Assembly (NCBI GenBank): GCA_964596125.1
Contig: CAZQRP010000024.1
Coordinates: forward strand, 1 to 57,977
Origin: CAZQRP01 sp964596125
GTDB taxonomy: Bacteria > Chloroflexota > Dehalococcoidia > GIF9 > UBA5629
Direction of reading: 5' to 3'
Length of the DNA: 57,977 nt
The notes beneath the pieces were generated by a model. That model searched no databases and was not told the DNA's origin. It saw nothing but the letters and a program-made list of their open reading frames with translations. Below, one piece after another: positions 9,443 to 18,570 of the stretch (position 1 is the first letter of the stretch; every line of letters starts with the position of its first letter). The position numbers and the translations under genes are program-made.

Positions 9443-10564
9443 ATGAGATTGCTGAACAGAATTCGAGGGAATGAGGCGGGATTGGCCCTAGTTACGGCGC
9501 TGGTCTTGCTGCTAGTAGGCGGATTTTTTGTGGTCACCTGTGTCGCACTTCTGGGTACCACCCTTACTGCTAACCGCATGGTCGATGCGGAGGGCCTGGA
9601 GTTGTACGCCGCTGATGCTGGTGTGGAGCATGCCCTATGGCATTTTAAATACGATATGGCATTTCAGTTTCCTACCGCTGGCGGGGAGAATTCAATTCCT
9701 TTTCCGGAAACGATAAGTGACAGGACAGTCAGCGTTATTGTAAGTAACGAAGGCGAGTATGGATATAAGATCAGTTCTACGGCCGTCAGTGATGATGGAG
9801 AAAGCACCACGGTTGAATCCTATGTTGCATTTCTTGACTTTGATTGGCTGTTTGACAGTGCCATTACCAGCCCCAGCGATGTAGTACTCATGCCAGGAAC
9901 TGATGTGAGCGGTAACGTAAAATACGGTGGGGAATTAGATAACAAGGGTACCATTAATGGAAATGAGATAATTGACCCGGAAATGGCCTGGCCTAAAGCC
10001 AGTCAGCTTTCAGGGTTTTACTGGCCTGAAGTAGAAGACTTAACTCCACTTCCCACCGGTTCCACCATTGGTATTTCCTCGGGCACGGAGGCTGACCCGT
10101 ATATATTGGGTCCTTTGTCTGCTGCTGGAGACTTGACCATAACCGGTAGTGGCTGGGCGATGCTGGGAGGGACCCTTTATATTAAAGGGGACCTGGTGAT
10201 AATGCCGAACGGAACAATAGACCTTAACGGGCAAACTATCTATGTTGAAGGAAATATTCAGATACAACCAAACTGTATCATCGTTGGTTCGGGATGTATA
10301 ATTGCCGAGGGATTCGTTGATTTTCAGCCGACGCTGAACTCGACACCTGATGATTTTGTATTTGTCATGTCTGTTCAAGGTACAGCGGATATAAAGCCCA
10401 ATGGTTCGCTGTACGGATCAGTGGCGGGTGCTGCCGAAGTACAGCTGCAGCCAGGTAATACGCTTGAATTGACAAGCGTACCAGAGGGTGGGTTGAATTT
10501 CCCCGATGGCAGTGAAGATTTTGGCTACCGGGCGCTGGAGATTCGTACCTATACTATTTTATAA
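9443..10564 (+). CDS. PilX-like pilus protein with polymer-forming beta-repeat region
   Basis: A 373-residue protein. The N-terminus (residues 1-60) matches PilX-type proteins: a short basic leader, a hydrophobic helix (LVTALVLLLVGGFFVV) and ANRMVDAEGLELYAADAGVEHALW, split here as ANRMVDAEGL and YAADAGVEHALW. Glu +5 of standard prepilins is missing. Residues 130-350 are rich in Gly, Pro and Asn and form short beta repeats (GDLTITGSGWAMLGG, GDLVIMPNGTIDLNG, GNIQIQPN), like bactofilin or polymer-forming right-handed beta-helix domains. A strong GGAGGTG site precedes the ATG. A 15-bp tandem duplication covers its stop codon. Probably a minor or adhesive pilus component. Confidence 0.75.
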   Translation: MRLLNRIRGNEAGLALVTALVLLLVGGFFVVTCVALLGTTLTANRMVDAEGLELYAADAGVEHALWHFKYDMAFQFPTAGGENSIPFPETISDRTVSVIVSNEGEYGYKISSTAVSDDGESTTVESYVAFLDFDWLFDSAITSPSDVVLMPGTDVSGNVKYGGELDNKGTINGNEIIDPEMAWPKASQLSGFYWPEVEDLTPLPTGSTIGISSGTEADPYILGPLSAAGDLTITGSGWAMLGGTLYIKGDLVIMPNGTIDLNGQTIYVEGNIQIQPNCIIVGSGCIIAEGFVDFQPTLNSTPDDFVFVMSVQGTADIKPNGSLYGSVAGAAEVQLQPGNTLELTSVPEGGLNFPDGSEDFGYRALEIRTYTIL

Positions 10565-10587
10565 CGTTGGTATTTATAACGTTGGTA
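10558..10587. repeat. Perfect 15-bp tandem duplication at the end of the PilX-like gene
   Basis: TTTATAACGTTGGTA occurs twice with no gap (10558-10572 and 10573-10587). The TAA stop of the PilX-like gene is inside the first copy. Confidence 0.95.
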
Positions 10588-10619
10588 GACATGCCAGGGC
10601 TGAGAGGACGGTAGAAAAA

Positions 10620-11207
10620 ATGATGAGATCTGAAGAACAAGAGAAGAAAAAAAATATGCTTGATAAATTGCCAAAGCTGGGGAAGGCTAGCCAATTGATG
10701 TTGCTGGTTGGCGTTTTTCTGATTATCTTTATTCCTTTAAGCGTTATTTATCGTCAGCAGCCAGTAAAATGGGATGAGCTGAAACACGAGCTTTCCTTAT
10801 TGCAGACGATACTGACAGCACCAACCGCGAAGAAAGAAATGTTACAGGCCCAAATCAGGCAGGTCGACGCTGAAATGGAAGTTGCTACCACGCTTTATCC
10901 CAAATTGGGCCAGAGTGTCAATATAATGGACGGTTTGCTTGAGCTCGCTGATGCAAATGACATTTCTGTTAGTACAACCAGAACAATGGTAACGGAAAAG
11001 GAGGAAGGCGAAACTAGCTTCGATGTTGTGACTTTTGAAATGTACCTGAAGGGGCAGGTGCCAAAGTTTCAGAATTTTATACTGGCATTAGGTGATTGGT
11101 TACCAGCAAGCAAGGTAAGCACAGTAAATATTACTATAGCTGATAAGGAAGGAGACGAGGATACAGCTATTCTCAAGATTGATATTGCTTGTAATGAAGG
11201 GGGTTAG
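10620..11207 (+). CDS. pilO: PilO-like pilus alignment protein
   Basis: A 195-residue bitopic membrane protein: a charged N-terminus, one membrane segment (LMLLVGVFLIIFIPLSVIY, about 23-42), a coiled coil (about 50-95) and a C-terminal alpha-beta domain. This is the PilO/GspM plan, and its place just before the PilM-PilN fusion supports it. The reading frame is open further upstream to 10506, but ATG at 10620 is preferred: the upstream extension would overlap the PilX-like gene and includes the tandem repeat, and GAGAGG lies about 12 bases before this ATG. Low sequence conservation is normal for PilO. Confidence 0.7.
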   Translation: MMRSEEQEKKKNMLDKLPKLGKASQLMLLVGVFLIIFIPLSVIYRQQPVKWDELKHELSLLQTILTAPTAKKEMLQAQIRQVDAEMEVATTLYPKLGQSVNIMDGLLELADANDISVSTTRTMVTEKEEGETSFDVVTFEMYLKGQVPKFQNFILALGDWLPASKVSTVNITIADKEGDEDTAILKIDIACNEGG

Positions 11208-11215
11208 CAAGGAAG

Positions 11216-12625
11216 ATGGTTACTTTAGATATTGAAGATACCAGCATTCGTATGATGGTTGTTAAAGGCAGGCGTGTGGAGCTTGCCGCAACGTTTGATT
11301 TGGATCGAGGATTGGTGGAGGATGGCTTTATTGCGGACAGGGCTGCAGTAGGTCAGCGGATCAGGGAGCTTATGGAGACCTACGGTATTAGCGAAAGGAA
11401 AGTGGTTGTTAGTCTCAGTGGCATTCACTCCATGTACCGCTTGGTCAGGATGCCTCGATTACCCAAGGGGCTTTTGGAGGAGGCAGCCACGCGCGAGATG
11501 GGGAGGGTCATGCCGGTTCCGTTGGATGAAATTTATACATCGTGGCAGGTAGTAAGCATATCGGATGTCGAGAATGTATTCTGTCTGGTTGGGGTACCAC
11601 GGAATACTGTTGATGCTGTAGAAGAGACGTTGCGTGGGGCGGGCTTAGAGTCCAGAGTCATGGATGTGAGGCCTCTGGCTATAGCGAGGATTGCGGACGA
11701 TAAAGATGCCCTGATAATCAATGTCCAGCCGGCTAGCTTTGACATTGTGCTCATGATAGACGGGATCCCAGAGCTGTTACGCAGCTTACCTTTCCCTAGC
11801 GGTGACATGTCCGAGGCCGATAAAGTGGAGACGATAATTGAGGAGATAGAGAGGACGGTTAGCTTCTACAACTCGAGCCATAAAGCAAGTCCTGTTAATG
11901 CAACTACAAGCGCCTTTATAAGCGGTGAGCTGAAGGAGATGCTGGCTGAGCAGCTGGGATACAATGTAAAACCTCTTCCTGCAATGCTGTCTTATCCTGA
12001 AGAATTCAATGTTGATGACTACGTCGTAAACATCGGTTTGGCGCTCAAGCAAGTAAGATATGGTAATAGTCGGATACGTATTAATATAAATACCGTTGGT
12101 AAACGGTATTTACCCAAACCACTTCCGGTAATGGCGATTGCTTCTTGGGCGTTTGTTGTTATTGCTGTTATTATTCTTGTTTCAATGGTCATGCTGACCG
12201 GGCAGGCGATAAAGAAAACCTCGGCTCTGCAGGATCAGGTTGATAATATCCAGCGTCAGGTTCAAGTCAAGCAGGGAACCGTTAAAGAAGTTGAGAGCTT
12301 GCGGGCAAGTCTGGAAAAGGGGGAAAATGCCCTTAAAGCCTATCAACAACCGCTCACCAACCTGGCAGCGCAGCGAGTAAAATTCGTCGGTGATCTGGGT
12401 AGCATAACCAGCCAACTGCTAGGAACTATCGACCTGGATTTAATACTGTATAAAGAAAAACAGTGGACTATAAGCGGGACGGCACCTGACGAAGCGACGG
12501 TTTTGCTTTATTCATTCACCTTGAGTGAGACCGGCAATTTTGATGATGTCAGGATATCCACCATGAATGTTATAGACTATGATAAGGTGGGTTTTACCTT
12601 GAACTTGATTAACGAGGTTGATTAA
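11216..12625 (+). CDS. Fused PilM-PilN pilus alignment protein
   Basis: A 469-residue fusion. Residues 1-270 are a PilM-type actin-like ATPase (DIEDTSIRMMVVKG, VVVSLSGIHSMYRLVRMPRL, then GVPRNTVDAVEETLRGAGL). Residues 290-469 have the PilN plan: a membrane segment (ASWAFVVIAVIILVSMVML, about 305-325), a coiled coil (about 330-375) and a small C-terminal domain. In most bacteria pilM and pilN are separate genes, and PilM binds the short cytoplasmic tail of PilN; here the two are joined covalently. It starts 8 bases after pilO and ends 20 bases before pilT. Confidence 0.85.
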   Translation: MVTLDIEDTSIRMMVVKGRRVELAATFDLDRGLVEDGFIADRAAVGQRIRELMETYGISERKVVVSLSGIHSMYRLVRMPRLPKGLLEEAATREMGRVMPVPLDEIYTSWQVVSISDVENVFCLVGVPRNTVDAVEETLRGAGLESRVMDVRPLAIARIADDKDALIINVQPASFDIVLMIDGIPELLRSLPFPSGDMSEADKVETIIEEIERTVSFYNSSHKASPVNATTSAFISGELKEMLAEQLGYNVKPLPAMLSYPEEFNVDDYVVNIGLALKQVRYGNSRIRININTVGKRYLPKPLPVMAIASWAFVVIAVIILVSMVMLTGQAIKKTSALQDQVDNIQRQVQVKQGTVKEVESLRASLEKGENALKAYQQPLTNLAAQRVKFVGDLGSITSQLLGTIDLDLILYKEKQWTISGTAPDEATVLLYSFTLSETGNFDDVRISTMNVIDYDKVGFTLNLINEVD

Positions 12626-12645
12626 AGCTGAAGGATCATCAAACT

Positions 12646-13716
12646 ATGAAAATCAAAGATTTACTTCGTAAAGCTCAAGAGAAGAAGGCTTCGGATTTGC
12701 ACTTGATAGTTTCCTCTCCTCCTCTGCTGCGCATAGATGGGGCATTATTGCCACTGGATGGAGCCAGTAAGGTCCTCACTGCAGAGGATATAAGCCAGGC
12801 CTTTACCCAGGTTACCACACAGCAGCAAAAGGAGATATTTGAACAAAACCTGGAGCTTGATTTTGCTTATTCAATAGCTGGGAGTGGGAATGTGCGGTGC
12901 AATGCATGTTTGCAACAGGGCACTATTAGCCTGGCATTCCGACTGCTCCCACCAACTATACCATCCATAGATGAGTTAGGCTTACCACAGTTAAATAAAG
13001 AATTAATTATGAAACCCAGGGGTTTGATTATTGTTACCGGCCCGACTGGCTCTGGCAAAAGCACGACTATGGCAGCGATGATTCAGCATTTAAACAAGAT
13101 GGAGCACCGCTATGTAGTAACCATTGAAGACCCAGTGGAATATCTACATCATAATGATAAATGTGCATTCTCCCAGCGGGAGCTTGAGGCTGATACCCAT
13201 TCCTTTGCAAATGCATTGAAACACGTGCTGAGGCAGGACCCTGACGTTATCCTGGTAGGAGAGATGAGGGACTTGGAGACGGTTGATACGGTGCTGACTC
13301 TGGCAGATACCGGGCACCTAATTTTATCTACTGGTCATGCTCCAAGCGCGGCACAATCGGTTGAGCGGCTTGTTGATCTTTTTCCCCCTCACGAGCGGGA
13401 TGCAGCTCAATCAAGACTGGCTTCGGTGCTTTTAGGCATTATGTGCCAGGTGTTAGTCCCCCGAATTGGTGGTGGTAGGGTGGCAGCAGTGGAAATAATG
13501 CTGGCCAACCCGCCGGTGAAAAATTTGATTCGCGAGGGCAAGACGCATATGTTGCCCAATACAATACGTACTCATAGACAATTGGGGATGCAGACTCTAG
13601 ATGAAGCGCTGGTTAATTTGTACTTGCAGGGAATAATCGAATGGGCGACTGTTCTAAGTGCTTGTCAGGATAGGGTAGAGGCGGAAAAGCTTGTTGGTGA
13701 AGTAAGAGTAAAGTAA
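12646..13716 (+). CDS. pilT: Type IV pilus retraction ATPase PilT
   Basis: A 356-residue PilT hexameric ATPase that drives pilus retraction and twitching. Visible motifs are the N-terminal KASDLHL segment (residue 14 on), Walker A TGPTGSGKST near 129-138, DPVEYLHH, Walker B QDPDVILVGEMRD near 198, and the His box TGHLILSTGHA. The PilT AIRNLIRE-type signature is present as PPVKNLIREGKTHML near 285-299. There is no zinc motif, unlike PilB. AAGGA precedes the start. It is the last gene of the pilus run. Confidence 0.95.
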   Translation: MKIKDLLRKAQEKKASDLHLIVSSPPLLRIDGALLPLDGASKVLTAEDISQAFTQVTTQQQKEIFEQNLELDFAYSIAGSGNVRCNACLQQGTISLAFRLLPPTIPSIDELGLPQLNKELIMKPRGLIIVTGPTGSGKSTTMAAMIQHLNKMEHRYVVTIEDPVEYLHHNDKCAFSQRELEADTHSFANALKHVLRQDPDVILVGEMRDLETVDTVLTLADTGHLILSTGHAPSAAQSVERLVDLFPPHERDAAQSRLASVLLGIMCQVLVPRIGGGRVAAVEIMLANPPVKNLIREGKTHMLPNTIRTHRQLGMQTLDEALVNLYLQGIIEWATVLSACQDRVEAEKLVGEVRVK

Positions 13717-13832
13717 AGACTGAATCAAAAAGTATCCCAGACTAAATGTGATTGGCTAACCTCACATTACTTACCCATCGTATGTATTAAATACATTAGA
13801 AGCCGTATCTAATATCCGCTAGAATCTCGGTC

Positions 13833-14600
13833 TTATTTAGACTTCGCTTCCAGCTTGACTACTGGCTTAATCATTACTTTTTCCGAACCAGTGAAATGCA
13901 CGGATTTGTCCGCATCAAAATCGATAATCAGCGCCGTTGTTTTGTTTTCAAGGACATTGAATGTTTTCACAAATTTTATTTCATTGCTCGGGATTATTGC
14001 GGTCTCAGTAGTATTGTTTGAATAACCGACGACCGCCTTGTCGATCGACAAACGCACCTGTGTATATTCACCTGCCTGTACCTCTTTTGTAGCAATAAGA
14101 GTATCCATCCCCTTTATCTTAAGAAGATCAATAGTGTTGTTTTTTATGATATTGATTCTTATCCATGAATCACCACCTTGCTGCTGACGCTGCCGTTCGC
14201 GCTCCTGTACGATTACCTGGCGAGTACTGTCGCTGATAGTGGCATTATCGCTATTACCCTGCTGTGTACGTTCACGTTCTCTCCCGGCTACCACGCTGTG
14301 AATTTCAACGCTGGAAATGGTCAACATTATACTAGTTAACTGTTTTGCTTTGCTAGGTGGTGCATCTGTTAGATGTACTTCTACAAGCCCCGTAGCTATC
14401 CTGTCTGTGCTTTTTGTGGTTTGAGACCCGGATCTTGTATTGGTTTGTTCCTGGCCCTGCTTCGAAGGTGCAGTAACGGGTTGCTGCGATGGCTCAGCAC
14501 CAGGTGGGTGATTTTTTGTATTAGCCGCACATCCCATAAAAGGTAGGGTAAAAAGACATATAACTAACACAGCGGCTAATAAAATTCCCAATCTTTTCAT
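13833..14600 (-). CDS. DUF4382-type secreted lipoprotein
   Basis: A 255-residue lipoprotein. The signal peptide MKRLGILLAAVLVICLF ends in a lipobox (FMGC, Cys at about residue 23). A Pro/Gln/Thr-rich linker (about 30-75) is followed by a domain that begins GLVEVHLTDAPPSKAKQLTS, the hallmark of DUF4382 proteins, and ends with a beta-rich part (VRLSIDKAVV, IDFDADKSVHF). Function is unknown in the family. The ATG at 14600 is chosen over upstream in-frame starts because AGGAGG lies 7 bases before it and it begins the signal peptide. It is convergent with pilT. Confidence 0.8.
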   Translation of the reverse strand: MKRLGILLAAVLVICLFTLPFMGCAANTKNHPPGAEPSQQPVTAPSKQGQEQTNTRSGSQTTKSTDRIATGLVEVHLTDAPPSKAKQLTSIMLTISSVEIHSVVAGRERERTQQGNSDNATISDSTRQVIVQERERQRQQQGGDSWIRINIIKNNTIDLLKIKGMDTLIATKEVQAGEYTQVRLSIDKAVVGYSNNTTETAIIPSNEIKFVKTFNVLENKTTALIIDFDADKSVHFTGSEKVMIKPVVKLEAKSK

Positions 14601-15104
14601 TTGGCCTCCTGTAAAGTTCAAAGTAGCTGATATAGTTCTCATAAAAGGAAAAACGATTGAATAGACCAAAATATTTAAGAATTTACATAAAAGATTAACT
14701 ACATATTAATCATATAGTCATACCAATACGTTAAAATAATATACAAAAATTAATGGGATCAAACAATACCTAGTATAGCGTAAGGCTAATAAATAACGAG
14801 GCCTTTATCGATTTGTTAGAAAATTCGGTAACAACCACAGAAACATTTCTCTATCATCAGTTTAAAGTCATGGATTTGTTGATGAGGCTGGATATAACCT
14901 TTTCCTTGAAGAACCTCCGACACACATTCATTTTACTGACAAGAGTGGATGTTTTTATTAGGGTATTTATCTGTACTCTAGGCTTATGCGAGAACAATGC
15001 TGCCTATGATATTAGAATTAATATGGGGAGGGTTTTTATTCCCTCCCCATATAGGTTCTGAATCTATTCTATTTGCCGTGTGCTTGGCTAAATAAATATG
15101 GTGC
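14601..15104. other. AT-rich intergenic region between two minus-strand genes
   Basis: About 500 bases between the pilin stop and the lipoprotein start. It should contain the lipoprotein promoter, but no good -35/-10 pair is visible. The one clear structure is the 12-bp hairpin at 15021-15052. An 82-codon plus-strand frame (14813-15061) has no recognisable composition or ribosome site, so it was not called. Confidence 0.6.
15021..15052 (-). terminator. Perfect 12-bp hairpin downstream of the pilin gene
   Basis: ATATGGGGAGGG and CCCTCCCCATAT form a perfect 12-bp stem around the 8-base loop TTTTTATT (AATAAAAA on the minus strand), about 50 bases past the pilin stop. It probably terminates or protects the pilin mRNA. 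An identical loop occurs in the hairpin after ftsZ. Confidence 0.7.
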
Positions 15105-15461
15105 TTACTGTTGTCGAGAACAAGCAGCGCCGCCTTCGAAATCGTTTTGGGTCACCAGACCGCCGGTTCCAATGCTGTAAGTTCCACTGGGAGTGCCTAC
15201 CAGATATGCCTCCGTTTGAGCTAACGTTGGAGTACCCTGGCCAGTGTTGGCTGCCATCCAGGCAAGCACTGCTGTCTGGACATTATGCAGTTCAGCACAT
15301 GCGGCTTCATCATGGCCCTCACCGATGAAACTGCCGACATTGAGAGCTACGACCGCTGCCAAGACTCCGAGAATGGCCACAACCACGAGCAATTCGATAA
15401 GAGTGAAGCCCTTCTCGTTGCCGCTGAGTATCCTGCATATGCCATTTGCGCACTTTTTCAT
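15105..15461 (-). CDS. pilA: Major type IV prepilin PilA
   Basis: A 118-residue prepilin. The leader (18 residues, basic) ends at the prepilin peptidase site G/FTLIELLVVVAILGVLAAVV, with Glu at +5; this is the canonical type IVa pilin helix. The short C-terminal domain (about 75 residues) carries two Cys residues, one in AACAELHNVQ and one near the C-terminus (GAACSRQQ), which could form the usual disulfide loop. AGGAGGG lies about 6 bases before the ATG. It is divergent from the O-antigen-ligase-like gene and about 1.4 kb from pilT, so it is probably the main fibre subunit. Confidence 0.92.
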   Translation of the reverse strand: MKKCANGICRILSGNEKGFTLIELLVVVAILGVLAAVVALNVGSFIGEGHDEAACAELHNVQTAVLAWMAANTGQGTPTLAQTEAYLVGTPSGTYSIGTGGLVTQNDFEGGAACSRQQ

Positions 15462-15769
15462 TACGCCCTCCTTTGTGTATTTTGGATTTATACGATGATG
15501 TTTCTGATTCGACCTGAGCTTTACTTAAGTATCCTACTTCATCTGGCGAGAGTAAATAGCCCATTGGTAATGTTTGATATAGTAAAAAAGTACTGGTTCT
15601 ATAGTAAATAGCACAATAGTGCCATATACCCATAGTACTAAAGTGCTGGTTGAGGAGTGAGTAGCTGCTGGTGTCTAATCCTGAATTCTTAGTATAAAGG
15701 GGATGTTTTTAAAATTCGTTTTACTTCATTCTTACCTATTTATCACCGTAATGGTGGAAGCAAGATGAA
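15462..15769. promoter_or_regulatory. Divergent pilin / O-antigen-ligase intergenic region
   Basis: About 308 bases holding the promoters of pilA (minus) and the ligase-like gene (plus). It contains two copies of a motif: ATAGTAAAAAAGTACTGGT at 15580-15598 and ATAGTACTAAAGTGCTGGT at 15633-15651 (16/19 identical, 53 bp apart). Between them is a GCAC-AATA-GTGC palindrome near 15611-15622. No consensus sigma-70 pair stands out for the pilin. Confidence 0.5.
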
Positions 15770-18340
15770 ATGCAGGAAGCTTTGTTGAAGTCTATGCTGA
15801 CATACATGAACAGGAAAGTTTATAATGTCGATATTGTGAAAGTCGATACTACTATTGATAATAGTTTCAAGCGAGGGCTTGAAATATGCTGGCTATCAGT
15901 GATCTTTTTGCTACCAATATTCTTGAATCCAGCCAGTCACCAGGCTTTCTATCTGAACAAGGCTTTGCTTTTTCAGTTTCTCGTTATTGTGATGCTGGCG
16001 CTTTATGTGGCCAAACAAATATATGGTACCCGTGGCTCTAACGGACTGAACTGGAGAGATGTTGTTAATCATCCACTCCATCTTGCTGTATTGGTCTTCG
16101 GGCTGGTAGCTATTATAGCAACAGCAGTTTCGATTACCCCGTTCATAAGTTTCTGGGGGAGCTGGCATAGAAAGGATGGACTGCTCACTATAATTTGTTG
16201 GATACTCTTCTTTCTCATTGTAGCACAGAATATGCAACAAAGGCAGCAACTATTGAGAGCTATTTATACGTTATTATTGTCGTCGGGCATTGTCTCAATC
16301 CTGGGAATACTTCAATATTTCTATCCGGATATTATATTTAATTACAGACCTGGCTATCGGGGTGTGATCTCCACTACGGGCAATGCACTTTCACTCAGTG
16401 GCTTTCTTGCTATGGTAATTCCGTTTACTATTGCTCTAATTGTGTATGTATGGGGTAGATGGGGGAAGCCGAAAAATACCATGACACTTTTTGGACTAAT
16501 TGCGTTGCTCATTATCCAGTTCTGGTGTCTCTGGTTGGCGCAGTACTCTATTACACTCCTGCTATATATAATTGCGCCTTTTATCTTCTTACTGCTGCTG
16601 GGAATAGTCAGACGAAGAAGGCTTTTAGTCGGCATCGGCATGTTATCTTTGGCGGCTATTGGAACGGTTGCTGGTATGATTTTGATGCCATTGTTATTTC
16701 AAGGCGCTGATAATGGTGCTGTGAAAAACAAGGATCCCGAATATGCAATTAGTGCAGAAAGACTGGAACTCATCACTCTTGGTAACAGGGTACAACACTG
16801 GCGAAATACGGTTGATATGATTCTAAAATCGCCAGAGGTCCCGTTATCAAATGACAGGTTATCTTCTATTAGAACTTTTATTGGATATGGCCCGGAGACA
16901 TTCATTATTACTTATCAGGGTTTTTACCCGGAAGGATTGAAAAGCCAGCGGACTCATTACTCGATTATGATGAGTCGACCTCATAATTATTATCTATATC
17001 TTGCTGCTGTAACGGGACTATTAGGCCTGATTAGCTATTTATCGATCCTGGCGGTCTTTTTTTATCTGTTGTTTCGATATATTAGAAAAGTGGGATTTAA
17101 TATCGACAGGCTGATATTGATTGCTCTTGTGGCAAGTATGATTGGCTATATGGCTGACAGATTATTTAATCCCTCGACAATATTGACTGACCTTATGTTC
17201 TGGTTAACACTAAGCCTGGTGCCAGTTATTGCCAGGTTGTCATCGAATCCTGATAGTAGCGAGACTAACATCGTATCGGAAAAAGCAACTAAGAATAATG
17301 ATGGTAAGGAATTCTCGTATCCAAACGTTAGATGGATTATATCGGTAGGATGCGCAATCATTTTAATAATTGCTGGTGTCAGTATCACTTTCAGGCCAGT
17401 TCTGGCTGATGTGCAATTACAGAAGGCACTCGATCTTCAAGCAGTTGGTAATGAAAACGCGCTGGAAGCTTTTGAGAGAGTTGTTGAAATAGAACCCAAA
17501 GAAGCAGCCTATTGGGGTTATCTGGGAGCTTACAGCTATGCTGAAGCTAGACGTGTTGTTGAAGAGCCGTTAAAAACGTATTACTTAACATTAAGTGCTG
17601 CTGCCTATGCGAGGGCATGTGAGCTAGAACGTTTTATGGCATACCGGTACTATATCATGGCCGATATGCATGTGTATTGGGCGAATGAAGGAGCCTCAGA
17701 TAAATGGCCCATAGCATTTTCGCTATATGATAAAGCATTGCAATTATTTCCTCGCAATGCAGTTATATTGAATAAGTGGGCATTGGCATTAATTATAGAA
17801 GGTGATCTCACTCAAGCGCGTGAAAAGCTTGATGATGCGGCATCCATTGACCCTGAATGGAGTGGAACAGCATTTTTATCTGGATTTTTAACGGTGAAGG
17901 AAGGGAAGCCTGAAGAAGCTGCCTATGAGATGATTAGGCCTATTCGGGAAGCTCCCTATAACTTGAACTATTTTACAGACCTGTGTATTCAGTTTATCGC
18001 ATATGACATGGTAGATTCAGTTGAAGATGCACTTACATCCTATATGCAGCAGACGACTGGTGATTGGGTACCTCATGCTATGCTCGGGGTCACCAGTCTC
18101 TGTAATGGTAATCCTGAAAGAAGTTTTAAGGAATTCGATACTGCCATGTTCCTGGTGCCTGACAGAGACGCTGGAGATCTTTTTAAACCAATATTCGGCC
18201 TGGCAATTCGAAGTCCAAACTTCAGGATGCTTCTTTCCAGTGTGAAGTCTGAATGGAGGACGAAATTGTCCCGAACTGATGACTCCAAAAGAGTCCTCTG
18301 GCAATTTGATCAATTGATGAAACTGCCTGACTTACACTGA
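15770..18340 (+). CDS. O-antigen ligase (Wzy/PglL-like) membrane protein with TPR domain
   Basis: An 856-residue protein. Residues 40-490 contain about 11-12 membrane segments with the Wzy_C / O-antigen-ligase loop (GYGPETFIITYQGFYPEG near 369, then RPHNYYLYLAAVTG near 402). A further membrane segment lies near 523-545. Residues 560-830 are helical TPR-like repeats with Ala/Tyr/Leu periodicity (EAAYWGYLGAYSYAEARR, AVILNKWALALIIEGDLTQA). Proteins of this build transfer lipid-linked glycans to acceptors. The position between pilA and the prepilin peptidase suggests O-glycosylation of pilin, which is inference. ATG at 15794 is a possible alternative start. Confidence 0.8.
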   Translation: MQEALLKSMLTYMNRKVYNVDIVKVDTTIDNSFKRGLEICWLSVIFLLPIFLNPASHQAFYLNKALLFQFLVIVMLALYVAKQIYGTRGSNGLNWRDVVNHPLHLAVLVFGLVAIIATAVSITPFISFWGSWHRKDGLLTIICWILFFLIVAQNMQQRQQLLRAIYTLLLSSGIVSILGILQYFYPDIIFNYRPGYRGVISTTGNALSLSGFLAMVIPFTIALIVYVWGRWGKPKNTMTLFGLIALLIIQFWCLWLAQYSITLLLYIIAPFIFLLLLGIVRRRRLLVGIGMLSLAAIGTVAGMILMPLLFQGADNGAVKNKDPEYAISAERLELITLGNRVQHWRNTVDMILKSPEVPLSNDRLSSIRTFIGYGPETFIITYQGFYPEGLKSQRTHYSIMMSRPHNYYLYLAAVTGLLGLISYLSILAVFFYLLFRYIRKVGFNIDRLILIALVASMIGYMADRLFNPSTILTDLMFWLTLSLVPVIARLSSNPDSSETNIVSEKATKNNDGKEFSYPNVRWIISVGCAIILIIAGVSITFRPVLADVQLQKALDLQAVGNENALEAFERVVEIEPKEAAYWGYLGAYSYAEARRVVEEPLKTYYLTLSAAAYARACELERFMAYRYYIMADMHVYWANEGASDKWPIAFSLYDKALQLFPRNAVILNKWALALIIEGDLTQAREKLDDAASIDPEWSGTAFLSGFLTVKEGKPEEAAYEMIRPIREAPYNLNYFTDLCIQFIAYDMVDSVEDALTSYMQQTTGDWVPHAMLGVTSLCNGNPERSFKEFDTAMFLVPDRDAGDLFKPIFGLAIRSPNFRMLLSSVKSEWRTKLSRTDDSKRVLWQFDQLMKLPDLH

Positions 18341-18529
18341 AATGTTGCTAATTTGTCATGGCCTGAATTGAAAACCTTCTGAAAAATGCAGTGGGGTTGT
18401 CTTATTTAGGTTTACATAAAACTACCATTTGCTGCGCGCAGACATAAATTTCGTTTACCAATAATTCATTGGTATTCTTCTACATGCCGGTGGGAGAAAG
18501 AGGTGTTGGGATGTGATTATAGCAAGCGG

Positions 18530-18559
18530 TTGGAAGTTGTTGATAAGATATCTTATAAT
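18530..18559 (+). promoter_or_regulatory. Promoter of the prepilin peptidase gene, near-leaderless
   Basis: TTGGAA (18530-18535) and TATAAT (18554-18559) are separated by 18 bases. The ATG at 18571 is only 11 bases past the -10 box, so the transcript would have almost no leader; no ribosome binding site is seen. Confidence 0.55.
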
Positions 18560-18570
18560 AATTTGTCAAT

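Noticed and set aside
14813..15061. 82-codon plus-strand ORF between the lipoprotein and pilin genes
   Set aside because: No ribosome site, and its end runs through the pilin hairpin; looks like chance in AT-rich DNA.
15605..15625. Sigma-54-like promoter upstream of pilA (TGGCAC...TGCTA on the minus strand)
   Set aside because: Spacing between GG and GC is 9 bases, one too short, and the match is part of a GCAC/GTGC palindrome.
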